In this document: positions 26,462-35,127 of the stretch, piece by piece
Layout: each line of letters starts with the position of its first letter
Position numbering within the stretch: position 1 is the first letter of the stretch
Assembly (NCBI RefSeq): GCF_900067135.1
Contig: NZ_FJUR01000005.1
Span: forward strand, 62,001 to 126,000
Length of the DNA stretch: 64,000 bases
Direction: 5' to 3'
From: Rhizobium sp. 9140
Lineage (GTDB): Bacteria > Pseudomonadota > Alphaproteobacteria > Rhizobiales > Rhizobiaceae
The notes under the pieces: model-generated
The model's database searches: none
Told to the model about the DNA's origin: nothing
What the model saw: the letters and a program-made list of their open reading frames with translations, nothing else
Translations under genes and position numbers: made by a program

Positions 26462-27954
26462 GCGACTTCTCCCGCATCCGACGACAGGAGACGCATATAC
26501 GCCTTCGCCGATGTCGTCTCGACCGTCGCCCTCGGCAAATACGGGTAGATGGACAGGTCCAGTCTGGGCGGCCGGCGTTCCACCCGGCACAGGATCAGAT
26601 GCTTGACGGCGTCAAAGCCAATGGCGCCAAGCTGGATCGCCTGCTTCACCGCCGCATGCAGATCGGCGAGTTCGAAGCTCTCCAGCAGGCGGAGGACCTG
26701 CACGTACTCACGCCGGCCGTGTTTGGCCATGCGGCCTTCCATCAACCGGCGCAGCGTAGCGAACTCTTGCGGCAAGTCCCAGCCCTGGAGGGGCGCTGCC
26801 TGATCCAGCGAATTGATCTTCTGCTCGATCAGCGGCAGGTAATGGACAGGATCGAAGACGACGTCTTCCCGTTCCCAGCACCGAGGATGGCGGGCGATGA
26901 TCTCGCCACGGCCACCAATGACCACTTCGTTGACATAGCCGCGCACCCACACATCCTGATGGCCATAGGCGACCGGGACGGAATAGTCGTTGGTCTTGTA
27001 GCGCACCAGCGACTGCGCCGTCACCTTGGCACTTGCCTGGTCGCAGGCATCAAATGGCGAGGCTGGCAAGGCGCGCATGGCAGCCAGATCGCGCCGCAAG
27101 CGCTCGCCGATCGTCTCGCTCTCGCCGCGCAGCCTGTCGCGCTGGCGCTTCCGGCACTGCTCCTCCAGAAAGGTGTTGAACGCCTCCCATGTCGCAAACT
27201 GCGGGATCGGTACCATGAAGTTGCGCCGGGCATAGCCGACGAGACCCTCGACGTTCCCCTTGTCGTTGCCCTTGCCGGGACGGCCATAGCGATCCCGGAT
27301 AAGGTAGTGGGACAGGAAGCCGCTGAACAACGTCGCGCGCTTGCGGGTGCCGTCAGGCAAAATCTTCGCCACCAGGCAACGGTCGTTGTCGTAGACGATC
27401 GATTGCGGCACGGCGCCGAAGAAAGCGAACGCATGGACATGGCCATCGACCCAGGCCTCGGCCACTGCCGCCGGATAGGCCCGCACGTAGCAGCCGTCGC
27501 TGTGCGGAAGGTCGAGCACGAAGAAATGCGCCTTCTGCTCGACACCGCCGATGACCACCATCGCCTCACCGAAATCGGCCTGCGCATGGCCGGGCGGATG
27601 CGACAGCGGCACGAACACTTCCTGGCGGCGCTGATCCCGCTCGCGCATGTAATCCTTGATGATCGTATAGCCGCCAGTGAACCCGCATTCGTCTCGAAGC
27701 CGGTCAAACACCCGCTTGGCCGTATGGCGCTGCTTGCGCGGCACTTGTCTGTCTTCGTCCAGCCAGTGATCGATCGTCGAGACAAACGCATCCAGCTTGG
27801 GCCGCCGGATCGGTGATTGTCGCTGATAGCCAGGTGGCGTCGAATAGGACAGCATCTTGGAAACGCTGTCGCGCGATATGTTGAAATGCTTTGCAGCCTG
27901 ACGCCGGCTCATGCCTTCCGAGCAAGCCAGTCGAACCTTCAGATATAATTCCAC
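26458..27954 (-). CDS. istA: IS21 transposase IstA (copy 1)
   Basis: 498 aa. N-terminal helix-turn-helix (GMSRRQAAKHFNISRDSVSKML) and an RNase-H-like DDE core with the first Asp in GHAQADFGEAMV, the second near VYDNDRC, and Glu in GNDKGNVEGLV. C-terminal beta-barrel region YSVPVAYGHQDVWVRGYV. Catalyses cut-and-join of the element. Full length, so this copy should be active. Confidence 0.94.
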   Translation of the reverse strand: MELYLKVRLACSEGMSRRQAAKHFNISRDSVSKMLSYSTPPGYQRQSPIRRPKLDAFVSTIDHWLDEDRQVPRKQRHTAKRVFDRLRDECGFTGGYTIIKDYMRERDQRRQEVFVPLSHPPGHAQADFGEAMVVIGGVEQKAHFFVLDLPHSDGCYVRAYPAAVAEAWVDGHVHAFAFFGAVPQSIVYDNDRCLVAKILPDGTRKRATLFSGFLSHYLIRDRYGRPGKGNDKGNVEGLVGYARRNFMVPIPQFATWEAFNTFLEEQCRKRQRDRLRGESETIGERLRRDLAAMRALPASPFDACDQASAKVTAQSLVRYKTNDYSVPVAYGHQDVWVRGYVNEVVIGGRGEIIARHPRCWEREDVVFDPVHYLPLIEQKINSLDQAAPLQGWDLPQEFATLRRLMEGRMAKHGRREYVQVLRLLESFELADLHAAVKQAIQLGAIGFDAVKHLILCRVERRPPRLDLSIYPYLPRATVETTSAKAYMRLLSSDAGEVA

Positions 27955-28076
27955 GGTATAGATCCCCAGGCCCTCCTGCGCTCATTGCAGAAGAGAAATA
28001 GGTGGCCGACTTTTACGCCGCCCGAAGCGGGACAATCCCGCCGCTACCGTGGTCTAATTTTGCACCGCCGCTCTCA

Positions 28077-28382
28077 GCTTGGGCTGGCTTTTGAGCCAGC
28101 CGTGGTGACGGAACCGTCGAACAGCGCCGAAAGGGTAACCCCAGAGTGAGCCCGAATGGTCTCGGCGGCCGCTTTGAACGCTTTTGCGTCGTAGGGCGAC
28201 GAATCCTTGAACATTGCGTTGATGGTCTTGGCGGAGTTTGCCATCGCCTTCATGCCGTCCTGTCTTTGGACAACGTTGCCGGGCGCGGCGGTTTGGGCGG
28301 TTTCTACGGAGAACGCCGTGGCGAATACGGCTATCGGAAGCACAAGAACGGCTAGTTTCGTCGCGCTCGCATCCATCCCCAT
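28077..28382 (-). pseudogene. Cytochrome c556-like protein, 5' part (split by IS21 copy 1)
   Basis: Starts MGMDASATKLAVLVLPIAVF (signal peptide) and continues RQDGMKAMANSAKTINAMF and AETIRAHSGVTLSALFDGS, the first helices of a cytochrome c'-like bundle, to GSKASPS at the IS border. ATG 28382 is preceded by GGAG. The RxxxM of RQDGMKAM provides the distal haem region. Divergent from the Cys-rich gene at 28552. Confidence 0.8.
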
Positions 28383-28420
28383 GCTACACTCCATTTTCCC
28401 GGAGGCTGTTCCTCCCGCTT

Positions 28421-28451
28421 TTGACCATCCCGGCGGTTGGAGGCCCAACCT
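28421..28451 (+). promoter_or_regulatory. Degenerate CueR-like promoter upstream of 28552
   Basis: -35 TTGACC (28421-28426), 19-bp spacer ATCCCGGCGGTTGGAGGCC, poor -10 CAACCT (28446-28451). The dyad is ATCC...GGAG rather than TTCC...GGAA. It faces the secreted Cys-protein and the P-type ATPase. Weaker than the copZ and copA sites; it may need a helper such as the adjacent FNR-type site. Confidence 0.55.
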
Positions 28452-28476
28452 TCGGGGTCTGGAAACGTCCTCGCGT

Positions 28477-28490
28477 TTGATCAAGATCAA
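28477..28490. promoter_or_regulatory. FNR/FixK-type box (anaerobox)
   Basis: TTGATCAAGATCAA is a perfect TTGAT-N4-ATCAA site for FNR/FixK-type regulators. A GATAAT (28529-28534) downstream could be the -10. This would link the metal ATPase operon to low oxygen, as for the FixI/CcoI-type copper supply of cbb3 oxidase in rhizobia (inference). Confidence 0.7.
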
Positions 28491-28551
28491 CGCAACTCTT
28501 GCAACGGCACTGCACTGTGCTTGAATACGATAATAGGGTCCGAGCGAAAAC

Positions 28552-28914
28552 ATGATCGCCGTAAGCCAAACCATTCGAAGATGCGCGAGAGAATTGCTGG
28601 CCGTTTTGGTCGCAATTATGTTCCTCGTCGCGCCGATGGCCGAGGCTGCTCCCGAAATGTGCGATAACGACTTACCTCAAGCTGTACATGTCGAAACGTC
28701 CATGGGCGACGTAGCCTGGCAAGGTGATCGCCACCCTGTCGAGCAGAAGGCCTGCTGCAACAGCGTATGCAGCCTGTGCAACGTCATTCTTCCGGCTTCG
28801 GACCCTGTTGTTTTTCACCTGGATTCTGGCGCTCAGCGATATCTTGATCCTCAGCAGTCCATCACAGGCCACAGCTCCTCGCCTGCTCTCGGCCCTCCCC
28901 GATCCACTGGTTGA
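28552..28914 (+). CDS. Small secreted Cys-rich protein
   Basis: 120 aa. Signal peptide (LLAVLVAIMFLVAPMAEAA), then MCDNDLP and the cluster KACCNSVCSLCNVILP, then a tail with SSPALGPPRSTG. The CC-x2-C-x2-C spacing suggests metal binding in the periplasm. First gene downstream of the CueR-like and FNR-type sites; the P-type ATPase starts 165 nt later. Family not named. Confidence 0.65.
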   Translation: MIAVSQTIRRCARELLAVLVAIMFLVAPMAEAAPEMCDNDLPQAVHVETSMGDVAWQGDRHPVEQKACCNSVCSLCNVILPASDPVVFHLDSGAQRYLDPQQSITGHSSSPALGPPRSTG

Positions 28915-29078
28915 ACACCTCCGCTCAACGGCGGGATGATCGTCGGTTACCTGCGATACCCGCACGGCGACCATGTCGGTGACAATTGCCGACACCCTGG
29001 TACTGCATCTCCTTGCAAAGTCTTGGATCAGCCAGGGGGACGCTCCGAACGAGGCGAACCAATAGGGAACTAAATCCA

Positions 29079-31292
29079 ATGGACGTTCAAAAAGACCATA
29101 AAGGTCGCTATTACCATCATGGTGAACATCAAGCTCAGGCCACGCTGGCAGCCGAGAAAAGTCCGGTCACCGATCAGACGGAAGGCGTGATTTACACTTG
29201 CCCTATGCATCCGCAGGTAAGGCAAATAGGGCCTGGGAACTGCCCAATCTGCGGGATGACGCTGGAACCGGAAGTGGTCACAGCAGAAACCGGGCCGAGC
29301 GCCGAATACCTCGATATGAGACGTCGCTTCTGGATCGGGCTCGTTCTGTCCGTGCCTGTGCTCCTGCTGGAGATGGGTGGACACCTCACCAATCTTCACA
29401 TGGCGCTTGGTGCCCAGACCTCGAACTGGATTCAGCTCGTTCTTGCTACACCTGTCGTCCTATGGGCAGGCTTTCCATTCTTCGAGCGAGCATGGAAGTC
29501 GCTCGTCACTATGCGCCTGAACATGTTCACATTGATAGCAATGGGGACGGGGGTCGCGTGGATATACAGCGTCGTTGCAACCCTTGCACCTGGTCTGTTT
29601 CCCGCCACGTTCCGCTCCGCAGACGGTTCAGTCGCCATTTATTTCGAAGCTGCAGCCGTCATCACGGTACTGGTCCTGCTTGGACAGGTGCTGGAGTTGC
29701 AAGCCCGTGAACAGACCGGTGGAGCCATCCGCGCACTTCTTGACCTTGCCCCTAAGACGGCACGCCGCGTCCGTGATGGTGTCGACGAGGACATCGACCT
29801 GGAGATGGTTGTCGTCGGGGATCGGCTTCGGGTTCGCCCCGGTGAAAAGGTCCCGGTCGATGGCAGCCTTATCGAAGGACGCAGTTCGGTTGATGAATCG
29901 ATGATCACCGGTGAATCGATGCCCGTCACCAAAGAGGTCGGTGCAAAGCTGATAGGCGGGACGATGAACCAGACCGGTGGCTTCGTCATGGAGGCAGGAA
30001 AAGTCGGCCGCGATACCATGCTGGCGCAGATCGTCCGCATGGTTGCGGACGCCCAGCGCTCGCGAGCGCCCATCCAGCGCCTGGCCGACGAAGTTTCCGG
30101 TTGGTTCGTTCCCGTGGTGATCGGGATTGCCATCGTGGCATTCGTAGCGTGGATGATATGGGGACCAGAACCGCGCTTTGCCCACGGCCTTGTAGCCGCA
30201 GTCGCAGTGCTCATCATCGCATGCCCCTGCGCATTGGGTCTTGCGACCCCAATGTCGATCATGGTGGGCGTTGGCCGGGGTGCAGGTCTTGGTGTCTTGA
30301 TCAAGAATGCCGAAGCGTTAGAGCGTTTCGAGAAAATCGACACGTTGGTCGTCGACAAGACCGGAACCCTGACCGAGGGTAAACCTAAGGTAACGTCGAT
30401 GGCCGCGATAAATGAGTTCACAGAATCCGAACTGCTGCGACTGGCGGCAACACTGGAACGGGCGAGCGAGCATCCACTGGCAACTGCCATTGTTAACGCG
30501 GCGACGGAACGGCAACTGGCTCTCGGCGTGGCGCAGGACTTCGATAGCCCGGTTGGCAAAGGGGTCACGGGAAGTGTCGACGGACGAAGACTCATCATAG
30601 GCAGCCACCGCATCATGGAGGAAGCTCATATCGATGTCTCGGCTCTCACCAGCCAGGCGGAAGCGATGAGGGGTGAAGGCGCAACGGTAATCTTCGTCGC
30701 GATAGACGGCCGTGTTGGAGGCCTTTTGGCGATCTCCGACCCGATCAAAACGACGACGCCAGATGCAGTTCAAGCTTTGCTGAAGGCAGGGGTCCGGGTC
30801 GTCATGCTGACGGGCGACAACAAGACCACGGCCGACGCAGTTGCCCGCAAGCTCGGGATCACCGAGGTCGAGGCCGAAATCCTGCCGGAGGACAAGAGCA
30901 AGATCGTCAAGCGTCTGCGGGAAGAAGGCCGGATCGTCGCTATGGCCGGAGATGGAGTGAACGACGCCCCTGCCCTGGCTGCCGCAGATGTCGGAATTGC
31001 TATGGGAACCGGAACGGATGTCGCGATTGAAAGCGCGGGCGTCACACTGCTCAAAGGCGATCTTCAAGGGATTGTCCGGGCTCGTGAACTCAGCCACGCG
31101 ACAATGAGCAATATCCGGCAGAACCTGTTCTTCGCCTTCATTTATAATGCGGCTGGCGTCCCAATCGCCGCTGGAGTGCTCTACCCCACGTTCGGACTTT
31201 TGCTGTCTCCGATCATCGCTGCGGCCGCGATGGCGCTTTCGTCGGTAAGCGTCATTGGCAACGCCCTCAGATTGAGGAGTGTACGGATATGA
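29079..31292 (+). CDS. Heavy-metal P1B-type ATPase with N-terminal metal-binding domain
   Basis: 737 aa. Instead of HMA domains the N-terminus carries a His-rich stretch ([14 protein letters not shown]) and a heavy-metal-binding domain, [22 protein letters not shown] (two blocks, CPMHP near 42 and CPICGM near 56). Then membrane helices, [14 protein letters not shown] (about 381), [11 protein letters not shown] (about 427) and [10 protein letters not shown] (about 624). This resembles CopA/SilP-type Cu/Ag pumps of multi-metal islands. ATG 29079 chosen; the longer frame is non-coding. Overlaps the DUF2933 gene by 4 nt. It is a second copper exporter, perhaps for enzyme assembly under low oxygen. 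Confidence 0.92.
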   Translation: MDVQKDHKGRYYHHGEHQAQATLAAEKSPVTDQTEGVIYTCPMHPQVRQIGPGNCPICGMTLEPEVVTAETGPSAEYLDMRRRFWIGLVLSVPVLLLEMGGHLTNLHMALGAQTSNWIQLVLATPVVLWAGFPFFERAWKSLVTMRLNMFTLIAMGTGVAWIYSVVATLAPGLFPATFRSADGSVAIYFEAAAVITVLVLLGQVLELQAREQTGGAIRALLDLAPKTARRVRDGVDEDIDLEMVVVGDRLRVRPGEKVPVDGSLIEGRSSVDESMITGESMPVTKEVGAKLIGGTMNQTGGFVMEAGKVGRDTMLAQIVRMVADAQRSRAPIQRLADEVSGWFVPVVIGIAIVAFVAWMIWGPEPRFAHGLVAAVAVLIIACPCALGLATPMSIMVGVGRGAGLGVLIKNAEALERFEKIDTLVVDKTGTLTEGKPKVTSMAAINEFTESELLRLAATLERASEHPLATAIVNAATERQLALGVAQDFDSPVGKGVTGSVDGRRLIIGSHRIMEEAHIDVSALTSQAEAMRGEGATVIFVAIDGRVGGLLAISDPIKTTTPDAVQALLKAGVRVVMLTGDNKTTADAVARKLGITEVEAEILPEDKSKIVKRLREEGRIVAMAGDGVNDAPALAAADVGIAMGTGTDVAIESAGVTLLKGDLQGIVRARELSHATMSNIRQNLFFAFIYNAAGVPIAAGVLYPTFGLLLSPIIAAAAMALSSVSVIGNALRLRSVRI

Positions 31293-31501
31293 AATGGGAT
31301 CGCAAATGGACGCTGATTGCTGCGTCGATGGGCGTCATCTTCGCCTTCTTCCTCCTGCGCGAGCACTGGGCGCATGCATTTGGTCTCGCGCCCTACTTTC
31401 TCCTGTTAGTTTGCCCCGTCCTGCATCTCTTTCATGGCCACGGTGGCCATGGCCATGGTGTTCACGGCGAGGACCGCCTGGGTAAGGATGAAACACGTTG
31501 A
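31289..31501 (+). CDS. DUF2933 small membrane protein
   Basis: 70 aa. Two short hydrophobic helices ([16 protein letters not shown] and [13 protein letters not shown]) and a His/Gly tail ([14 protein letters not shown]). The CPxLHLF-plus-HGHGGH arrangement is typical of DUF2933 proteins next to copper ATPases and suggests Cu binding at the periplasmic or cytoplasmic tail. Start overlaps the ATPase stop. Confidence 0.8.
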   Translation: MKWDRKWTLIAASMGVIFAFFLLREHWAHAFGLAPYFLLLVCPVLHLFHGHGGHGHGVHGEDRLGKDETR

Positions 31502-32001
31502 TCTACGCACACTCCGCACAGGCAGATGTTGAGGTGACGACGTCGGCAGAACGGCTATTTGACTACATGGACGACCAGGCAAACCCCGGCACGCACATGC
31601 AGAGATCGTCGATAATGATGCTGTGGGGGAGCATGGCATATGATTTCGACGAAGCTCGCGGTCGAAGTGTCGGTTCCGTAATCAAGATGACCGGAAAAGT
31701 AGCTGGTTTGAAACTGTATGTGGAGGAAGTCGTCACTCGGCGGCAACCACCGTTTCTAAAAGCATGGGAAACGGTAGGAGAGCCGCGCCTTCTCATTATC
31801 GGAAGTTACCGGATGCGCTTCCAAATAGAGGATAGCGGGCGTCTCTGCCGTCTCCACGTGTTTATCGATTACAACTATCCAAGGTCCGTGGTTGGCCGGA
31901 TCGCTGGGACCTTGCTAGGTGCAGTCTACGCAAGATGGTGCGTCAAGCGGATGGCGGCGGCTGCCACGGCAGCATTTTCGGCGAAACTCGGTCCGGACTG
32001 A
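31498..32001 (+). CDS. SRPBCC-family protein
   Basis: 167 aa, helix-grip fold: ADVEVTTSAERLFDYMDDQ at the N-terminus, GSVIKMTGKVAGLKLYVEEVV in the middle, and an amphipathic C-terminal helix. The SRPBCC fold binds hydrophobic ligands; function unknown. It starts with TTG overlapping the preceding stop (TTGA), with AAGGAT just upstream, so it is co-translated with the DUF2933 gene. An in-frame ATG at 31567 would delete the N-terminal strand. Confidence 0.72.
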   Translation: MIYAHSAQADVEVTTSAERLFDYMDDQANPGTHMQRSSIMMLWGSMAYDFDEARGRSVGSVIKMTGKVAGLKLYVEEVVTRRQPPFLKAWETVGEPRLLIIGSYRMRFQIEDSGRLCRLHVFIDYNYPRSVVGRIAGTLLGAVYARWCVKRMAAAATAAFSAKLGPD

Positions 32002-32070
32002 CGCAGCGCAGTCGCGATGGCGAGGGCGATGGGCGCATCAACGAGAGCGGCCTGCTTTGAGGAGAAGACG

Positions 32071-32508
32071 ATGCTCGATAGACGTAAGTGGACACCTTCA
32101 GCTCTGCTACTGACGATGACGGGGATCGTCGTGGTCGGCATCGGGATTTATTTTGTTCTCTTTCGCCCACCGCTGCTGCCAGAGGACGTGCGTTACATGC
32201 AGTTGACCGAAGGGGACCTGTCGGCGGTCGGGCCCAGCTTGAGAGATTGGCTTGGGTTTGTCTTTGCGGTCCTTGGAGGCTTCGTGATGGGAACGGGTAT
32301 TCTTATGATGACGTTTGCCGCGACGGCCTACCGCTCCCGAGAGCCCATAGCAGCGTTCGGTGCCATACTTGGAGGCGCGGTTTCGATTGGAACGATGACA
32401 GCCGTCAATTTCGCGATCAACTCCGACTTCAGGTGGGCACTGCTTGGTCTCTTCGCCCTTTGGGCCGCGAGTTTGATCGCCTATTGGTTTGAAGGGGCAA
32501 AGGCCTGA
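32071..32508 (+). CDS. Hypothetical membrane protein
   Basis: 145 aa, four predicted transmembrane helices (about residues 12-30, 61-85, 92-112, 120-140). Start MLDRRKWTPSALL follows GAGGAGAAG. Contains YMQLTEGDLSAVGPSLRDWLGF. No family recognised. Last gene of the ATPase operon, ended by a strong terminator. Confidence 0.65.
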   Translation: MLDRRKWTPSALLLTMTGIVVVGIGIYFVLFRPPLLPEDVRYMQLTEGDLSAVGPSLRDWLGFVFAVLGGFVMGTGILMMTFAATAYRSREPIAAFGAILGGAVSIGTMTAVNFAINSDFRWALLGLFALWAASLIAYWFEGAKA

Positions 32509-32518
32509 TGAAACTCCG

Positions 32519-32558
32519 GTTGGGGGAGAGCACGGATGAGAGTGTGCTCTCCCCCAAC
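32519..32558. terminator. Strong bidirectional terminator
   Basis: 15-bp perfect inverted repeat, GTTGGGGGAGAGCAC and GTGCTCTCCCCCAAC, with a 10-nt loop, followed by TTTT. Lies between the convergent genes ending at 32508 (+) and 32562 (-). Confidence 0.88.
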
Positions 32559-32561
32559 TTT

Positions 32562-32894
32562 TCAAGCCGCCATTTTTGTGCAGCTCTCCGCACAGCGACG
32601 GCAAGCCGCTACACACGACTCCATGTCCCCGACGCGCTCACAATCCTCGGCGCACTGAGCGCAGATTTCGGCGCACTCTCGGCAGACGTGCTTATGATGC
32701 TCCGAACCAATGAGCATGAAATGCGCCGAGGTCCGGCAGATTTCCGCGCAGGCCATCATGAGCCTGAAATGCTTCGGCTCGGTATGTTCGCCGCCCATTT
32801 CCAGGCAGTGCCCCATGGCCATCGATAAGCACTCGCGGTAGCAGGCGAGACAATTATCGATGCAGGCTTTCATTTCGTCTGAAAGGTGATGCAT
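32562..32894 (-). CDS. Four-helix-bundle copper-binding protein (DUF326/Csp-like)
   Basis: 110 aa, 13 Cys on amphipathic helices: MKACIDNCLACYRECLSM, then MMACAEICRTSAHFM, then HVCRECAEICAQCAEDC and ESCVAACRRCAESC. The CxxxCxxC pattern lining helices is that of Csp copper-storage proteins and DUF326. No signal peptide, so it is probably cytosolic (Csp3-like), storing Cu(I). Next to DUF305 on the same strand, 15 nt apart. Confidence 0.9.
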   Translation of the reverse strand: MHHLSDEMKACIDNCLACYRECLSMAMGHCLEMGGEHTEPKHFRLMMACAEICRTSAHFMLIGSEHHKHVCRECAEICAQCAEDCERVGDMESCVAACRRCAESCTKMAA

Positions 32895-32909
32895 GTTCGT
32901 TCTCCCTTC

Positions 32910-33338
32910 CTACTTCGCTTCCTTGTCGAGCCACTCAGTCATCTCTGCGATTTCTTTGGTCTGCGCGTCGATGATCTTCTGAGCGGTCTTTTTGGCCCAT
33001 TCATTGTCACCAAATTTCAGCTCGACCTCGGACATGCTGATTGCGCCCATGTGATGGGCGATCATACCGCAGACAAAAGCAACGTCGGCGTCCTTCTTCA
33101 TCATGCCCTGCATCATGTTCATGTGCATCGGCTTCATGCCTTCCATTGATGCCTTCTGGTGGTCGGTCATCATGTCGCCCATGCCCATGTCACCGGACAT
33201 CATATCCATCTTCGACATGTCCATCTCGGACTTGCACTTTTCCGGATAGGCCATCTCCGCGAAAGAGGCGGTTGGCATAATGGCAAGTATTGAAAGAGCG
33301 CCTACTGCAGCGAGCGAATACTTTACGAGGGTTTTCAT
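32910..33338 (-). CDS. DUF305 periplasmic protein
   Basis: 142 aa. Signal peptide (VKYSLAAVGALSILAIMPTASFA). Met-rich segment (MDMSKMDMMSGDMGMGDMM) and DUF305 core with HMNMMQGMMKKDADVAFVCGM and AHHMGAISMSEVELKF. DUF305 proteins bind metals via Met/His and are common in copper islands. Start MKTLVK at 33338 has AGGAGA upstream. Upstream of and co-directional with the DUF326 gene. Confidence 0.85.
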   Translation of the reverse strand: MKTLVKYSLAAVGALSILAIMPTASFAEMAYPEKCKSEMDMSKMDMMSGDMGMGDMMTDHQKASMEGMKPMHMNMMQGMMKKDADVAFVCGMIAHHMGAISMSEVELKFGDNEWAKKTAQKIIDAQTKEIAEMTEWLDKEAK

Positions 33339-33380
33339 CTCTGTTCTCCTGATTGGATTCACATATTTGGATTCGACAAT

Positions 33381-33701
33381 TCAGCCAGGGAGTTTAGGAG
33401 GGGGATGGAACGCACGCACGAGCAGGAACGGACTAAGTTCGTTCAGGATCGGCGTAACCGGTCGGGGGACGACTGCATTCGCATCGGCACACGGCGGCTC
33501 TGCCAGAATCGGGCAGCAGTGCAAATTGGAGCAGCAACCCGCATGATGAACGGATGCTGGATTGCTTTGGCCGGGCTCGGTAATCGACGGGCAATTGTGT
33601 TTGGCGCTGAATTGGCCAACCGCTGCGCCGTGGAGGTTCACCACCATGAGGCACAGGGCCGCAATTCGCACCAGGCGGTAAAATGTTCTCAACAGAGGCA
33701 T
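33381..33701 (-). CDS. Small secreted Cys-rich protein
   Basis: 106 aa. Signal peptide (LVRIAALCLMVVNLHGAAVG) then HNCPSI, HHAGCCSNLHCCPILAEPPC, a CC-x3-CC cluster with nearby His, and a hydrophobic tail (LSPFLLVRAF). Likely periplasmic metal binding. Start MPLLRTFY at 33701 with AAAGGA upstream; a TTG at 33728 is in frame. Gene order with DUF305 suggests one minus-strand unit. Confidence 0.55.
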   Translation of the reverse strand: MPLLRTFYRLVRIAALCLMVVNLHGAAVGQFSAKHNCPSITEPGQSNPASVHHAGCCSNLHCCPILAEPPCADANAVVPRPVTPILNELSPFLLVRAFHPPPKLPG

Positions 33702-33773
33702 TGGAGACGCAATTCCTTTCGCCTTCAACGCGTCTTCCAGAAGAATGTTCCCGTTTCTGCTGGTTCTGATACC

Positions 33774-34226
33774 TCAGAACCCCAAGGCTGAGGTTGTCCC
33801 GAGCGTCAGCGCCGCGAGGACAAGATAGCGGCCGGTCTTTGCGACTGTAACGAGTATCAAAAAGGACCACAGGGGCTCACGCAACACTCCGGCTATCACC
33901 GTCAGCGCATCCCCGAACAGGGGCATCCAGGACAACAGCAGCGACCATCGGCCATACCGCCGATACCAACCACTGGCTCTTTCTAGCGAAGGTTTCTTCA
34001 CCGGAAACCAAGCCCTGTCCTGAAAACGATCAATGAACCGGCCGAGAACCCAGTTGCACACTGCTCCGAGAATGTTCCCGACACTTGCGACGATGAGGAG
34101 GCCCGGCACGGAGAATTTACCCGAAACGAGCAAGCCAATGAGGACCGGTTCGGACTGAAACGGCAGGACTGTGGCCGCTCCGAAGGCAACCAGGAAAAGT
34201 CCGATATAGGCCGTTAAGCTACTCAC
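33774..34226 (-). CDS. YqaA-family membrane protein (DedA-like)
   Basis: 150 aa, SNARE-associated/DedA-like fold: AYIGLFLVAFGAATVLPFQSE, then VASVGNILGAVCNWVLGRF, and WSLLLSWMPLFGDALTVIAGVLR. The E/G/R pattern with P-LFGD matches YqaA proteins, possibly phospholipid or ion transport in the inner membrane. First gene of the minus-strand unit leading to DUF305 and DUF326. Confidence 0.85.
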   Translation of the reverse strand: MSSLTAYIGLFLVAFGAATVLPFQSEPVLIGLLVSGKFSVPGLLIVASVGNILGAVCNWVLGRFIDRFQDRAWFPVKKPSLERASGWYRRYGRWSLLLSWMPLFGDALTVIAGVLREPLWSFLILVTVAKTGRYLVLAALTLGTTSALGF

Positions 34227-34279
34227 TGAATGTAACCCTCATATCTCCCATAAATTCCACACTCCCCTTTAAAGTCCTG

Positions 34280-34310
34280 TTGACTTTGCCATCGTTGGAA
34301 GCTCTACAAG
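34280..34310 (+). promoter_or_regulatory. CueR-type promoter/operator for the 34429-38766 operon
   Basis: -35 TTGACT (34280-34285), 19-bp spacer TTGCCATCGTTGGAAGCTC, -10 TACAAG (34305-34310). The right dyad arm GGAAG and spacing match the copZ and copA sites; the left arm is weaker (TTGCC). It lies about 120 bp upstream of the first gene of the oxidase operon. Confidence 0.75.
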
Positions 34311-34428
34311 GTTTCTTTCATGGTCCTTCGTTGGGATGTTCCTTGTGCAGCGCCACATAATCGACGCGAATCATCTGATAGATGAAGCTCGTAATTGACA
34401 ACTTCCGGGCTGATGGTAGTCCTCGGGC

Positions 34429-34809
34429 ATGGGTATGTATCGAATCACATTGGAAAAAATGCTGGTTCTGCTTCGGTTGTTGATCATCGCATCACTGGCT
34501 GGATACTCATTGCCTGCTGCTTCGGCAGCAATGCATGGGTCGATAGCGACATCCACGACCGTCCAATCTGACGACCACCACGAGGTGACAAACGGCGACC
34601 ACGTCCATGGAGAGGAGAGCGCCTCTCCCGATGACATGCAGAAAATTGCGAAGCAGGAGTGCTGCAAAGACTTCTGCTTGAGTTTTGCGATTGTCGCGAC
34701 CGCCGATGTGGACGTTGGCCCCGTCGTGATGGATTCCATCCGCAAATTCATCAACGACAATCGTGTCGTCGGCGAACTCGTGCCGCTGCATCGCCCTCCG
34801 AATATCTGA
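34429..34809 (+). CDS. Small secreted His/Cys protein
   Basis: 126 aa. Signal peptide (MLVLLRLLIIASLAGYSLPAASAA), a His/Asp-rich stretch (DDHHEVTNGDHVHGEE) and QECCKDFCLSF. The tail VGELVPLHRPPNI ends like other members of this small-protein group. First gene of the CueR-controlled oxidase operon; likely periplasmic copper binding. An alternative ATG lies two codons in. Confidence 0.65.
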   Translation: MGMYRITLEKMLVLLRLLIIASLAGYSLPAASAAMHGSIATSTTVQSDDHHEVTNGDHVHGEESASPDDMQKIAKQECCKDFCLSFAIVATADVDVGPVVMDSIRKFINDNRVVGELVPLHRPPNI

Positions 34810-34899
34810 ATAGGACACGCCCGTCCTTGCGGGTCTGAACGTGCGTAGGTGGGTGTGATTGCCCACTGCGCCGCAGCCATCTCCTATTCGGATTACACC

Positions 34900-35127
34900 A
34901 TGAAACCTATATTTCTGGTGGTTGCCTTGCCGCTCCTTGTGAGCGGTTGCGCTGCCACGTTGCCTCCTGAAGTCATTGCTTCGGGCGACCTTGCCGACCT
35001 CCCGGTCGACGTTCGTCCCGTCCGCTACCAAAGCCCCGTTACGGGCTACACGCACCGCGTCCCGGTCGATCCAAAACCGTGGCGAAACCAGAACGACGCG
35101 CAGGCTCCGGAAGGAGACGCGTCATGA
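34900..35127 (+). CDS. Small lipoprotein
   Basis: 75 aa. Signal II: FLVVALPLLVSGCAATLPP (lipobox LVSGC). The mature part carries PVRYQSPVTGYTHRVPVDP. Its stop overlaps the start of the TolC-family gene (ATGA), a coupling common in copper oxidase operons of rhizobia. Function unknown; perhaps an outer-membrane partner of the TolC protein. Confidence 0.75.
   Translation: MKPIFLVVALPLLVSGCAATLPPEVIASGDLADLPVDVRPVRYQSPVTGYTHRVPVDPKPWRNQNDAQAPEGDAS

Larger units (their letters stand above)
25571..28076 (-). mobile_element. IS21-family insertion sequence, copy 1
   Basis: 2506 bp, istA and istB. Ends TGTCAACGGCGG... and ...CCGCCGCTCTCA form an imperfect terminal inverted repeat (15 of 20 positions). 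A second inner inverted repeat (GGCGGCG-AAAAGTCGGCCAC type) is visible at both ends, as usual for IS21. Flanked by a 6-bp direct repeat GCTTGG (25565-25570 and 28077-28082). Inserted in a cytochrome c gene. The encoded proteins are identical to those of the copies at 39149 and 47478. Confidence 0.93.

Noticed and set aside
26446..27816. 456-codon plus-strand frame opposite istA (also at 40024 and 48353)
   Set aside because: Antisense shadow of istA: repeated with the IS in all three copies, His/Arg-rich, no domain or Shine-Dalgarno.
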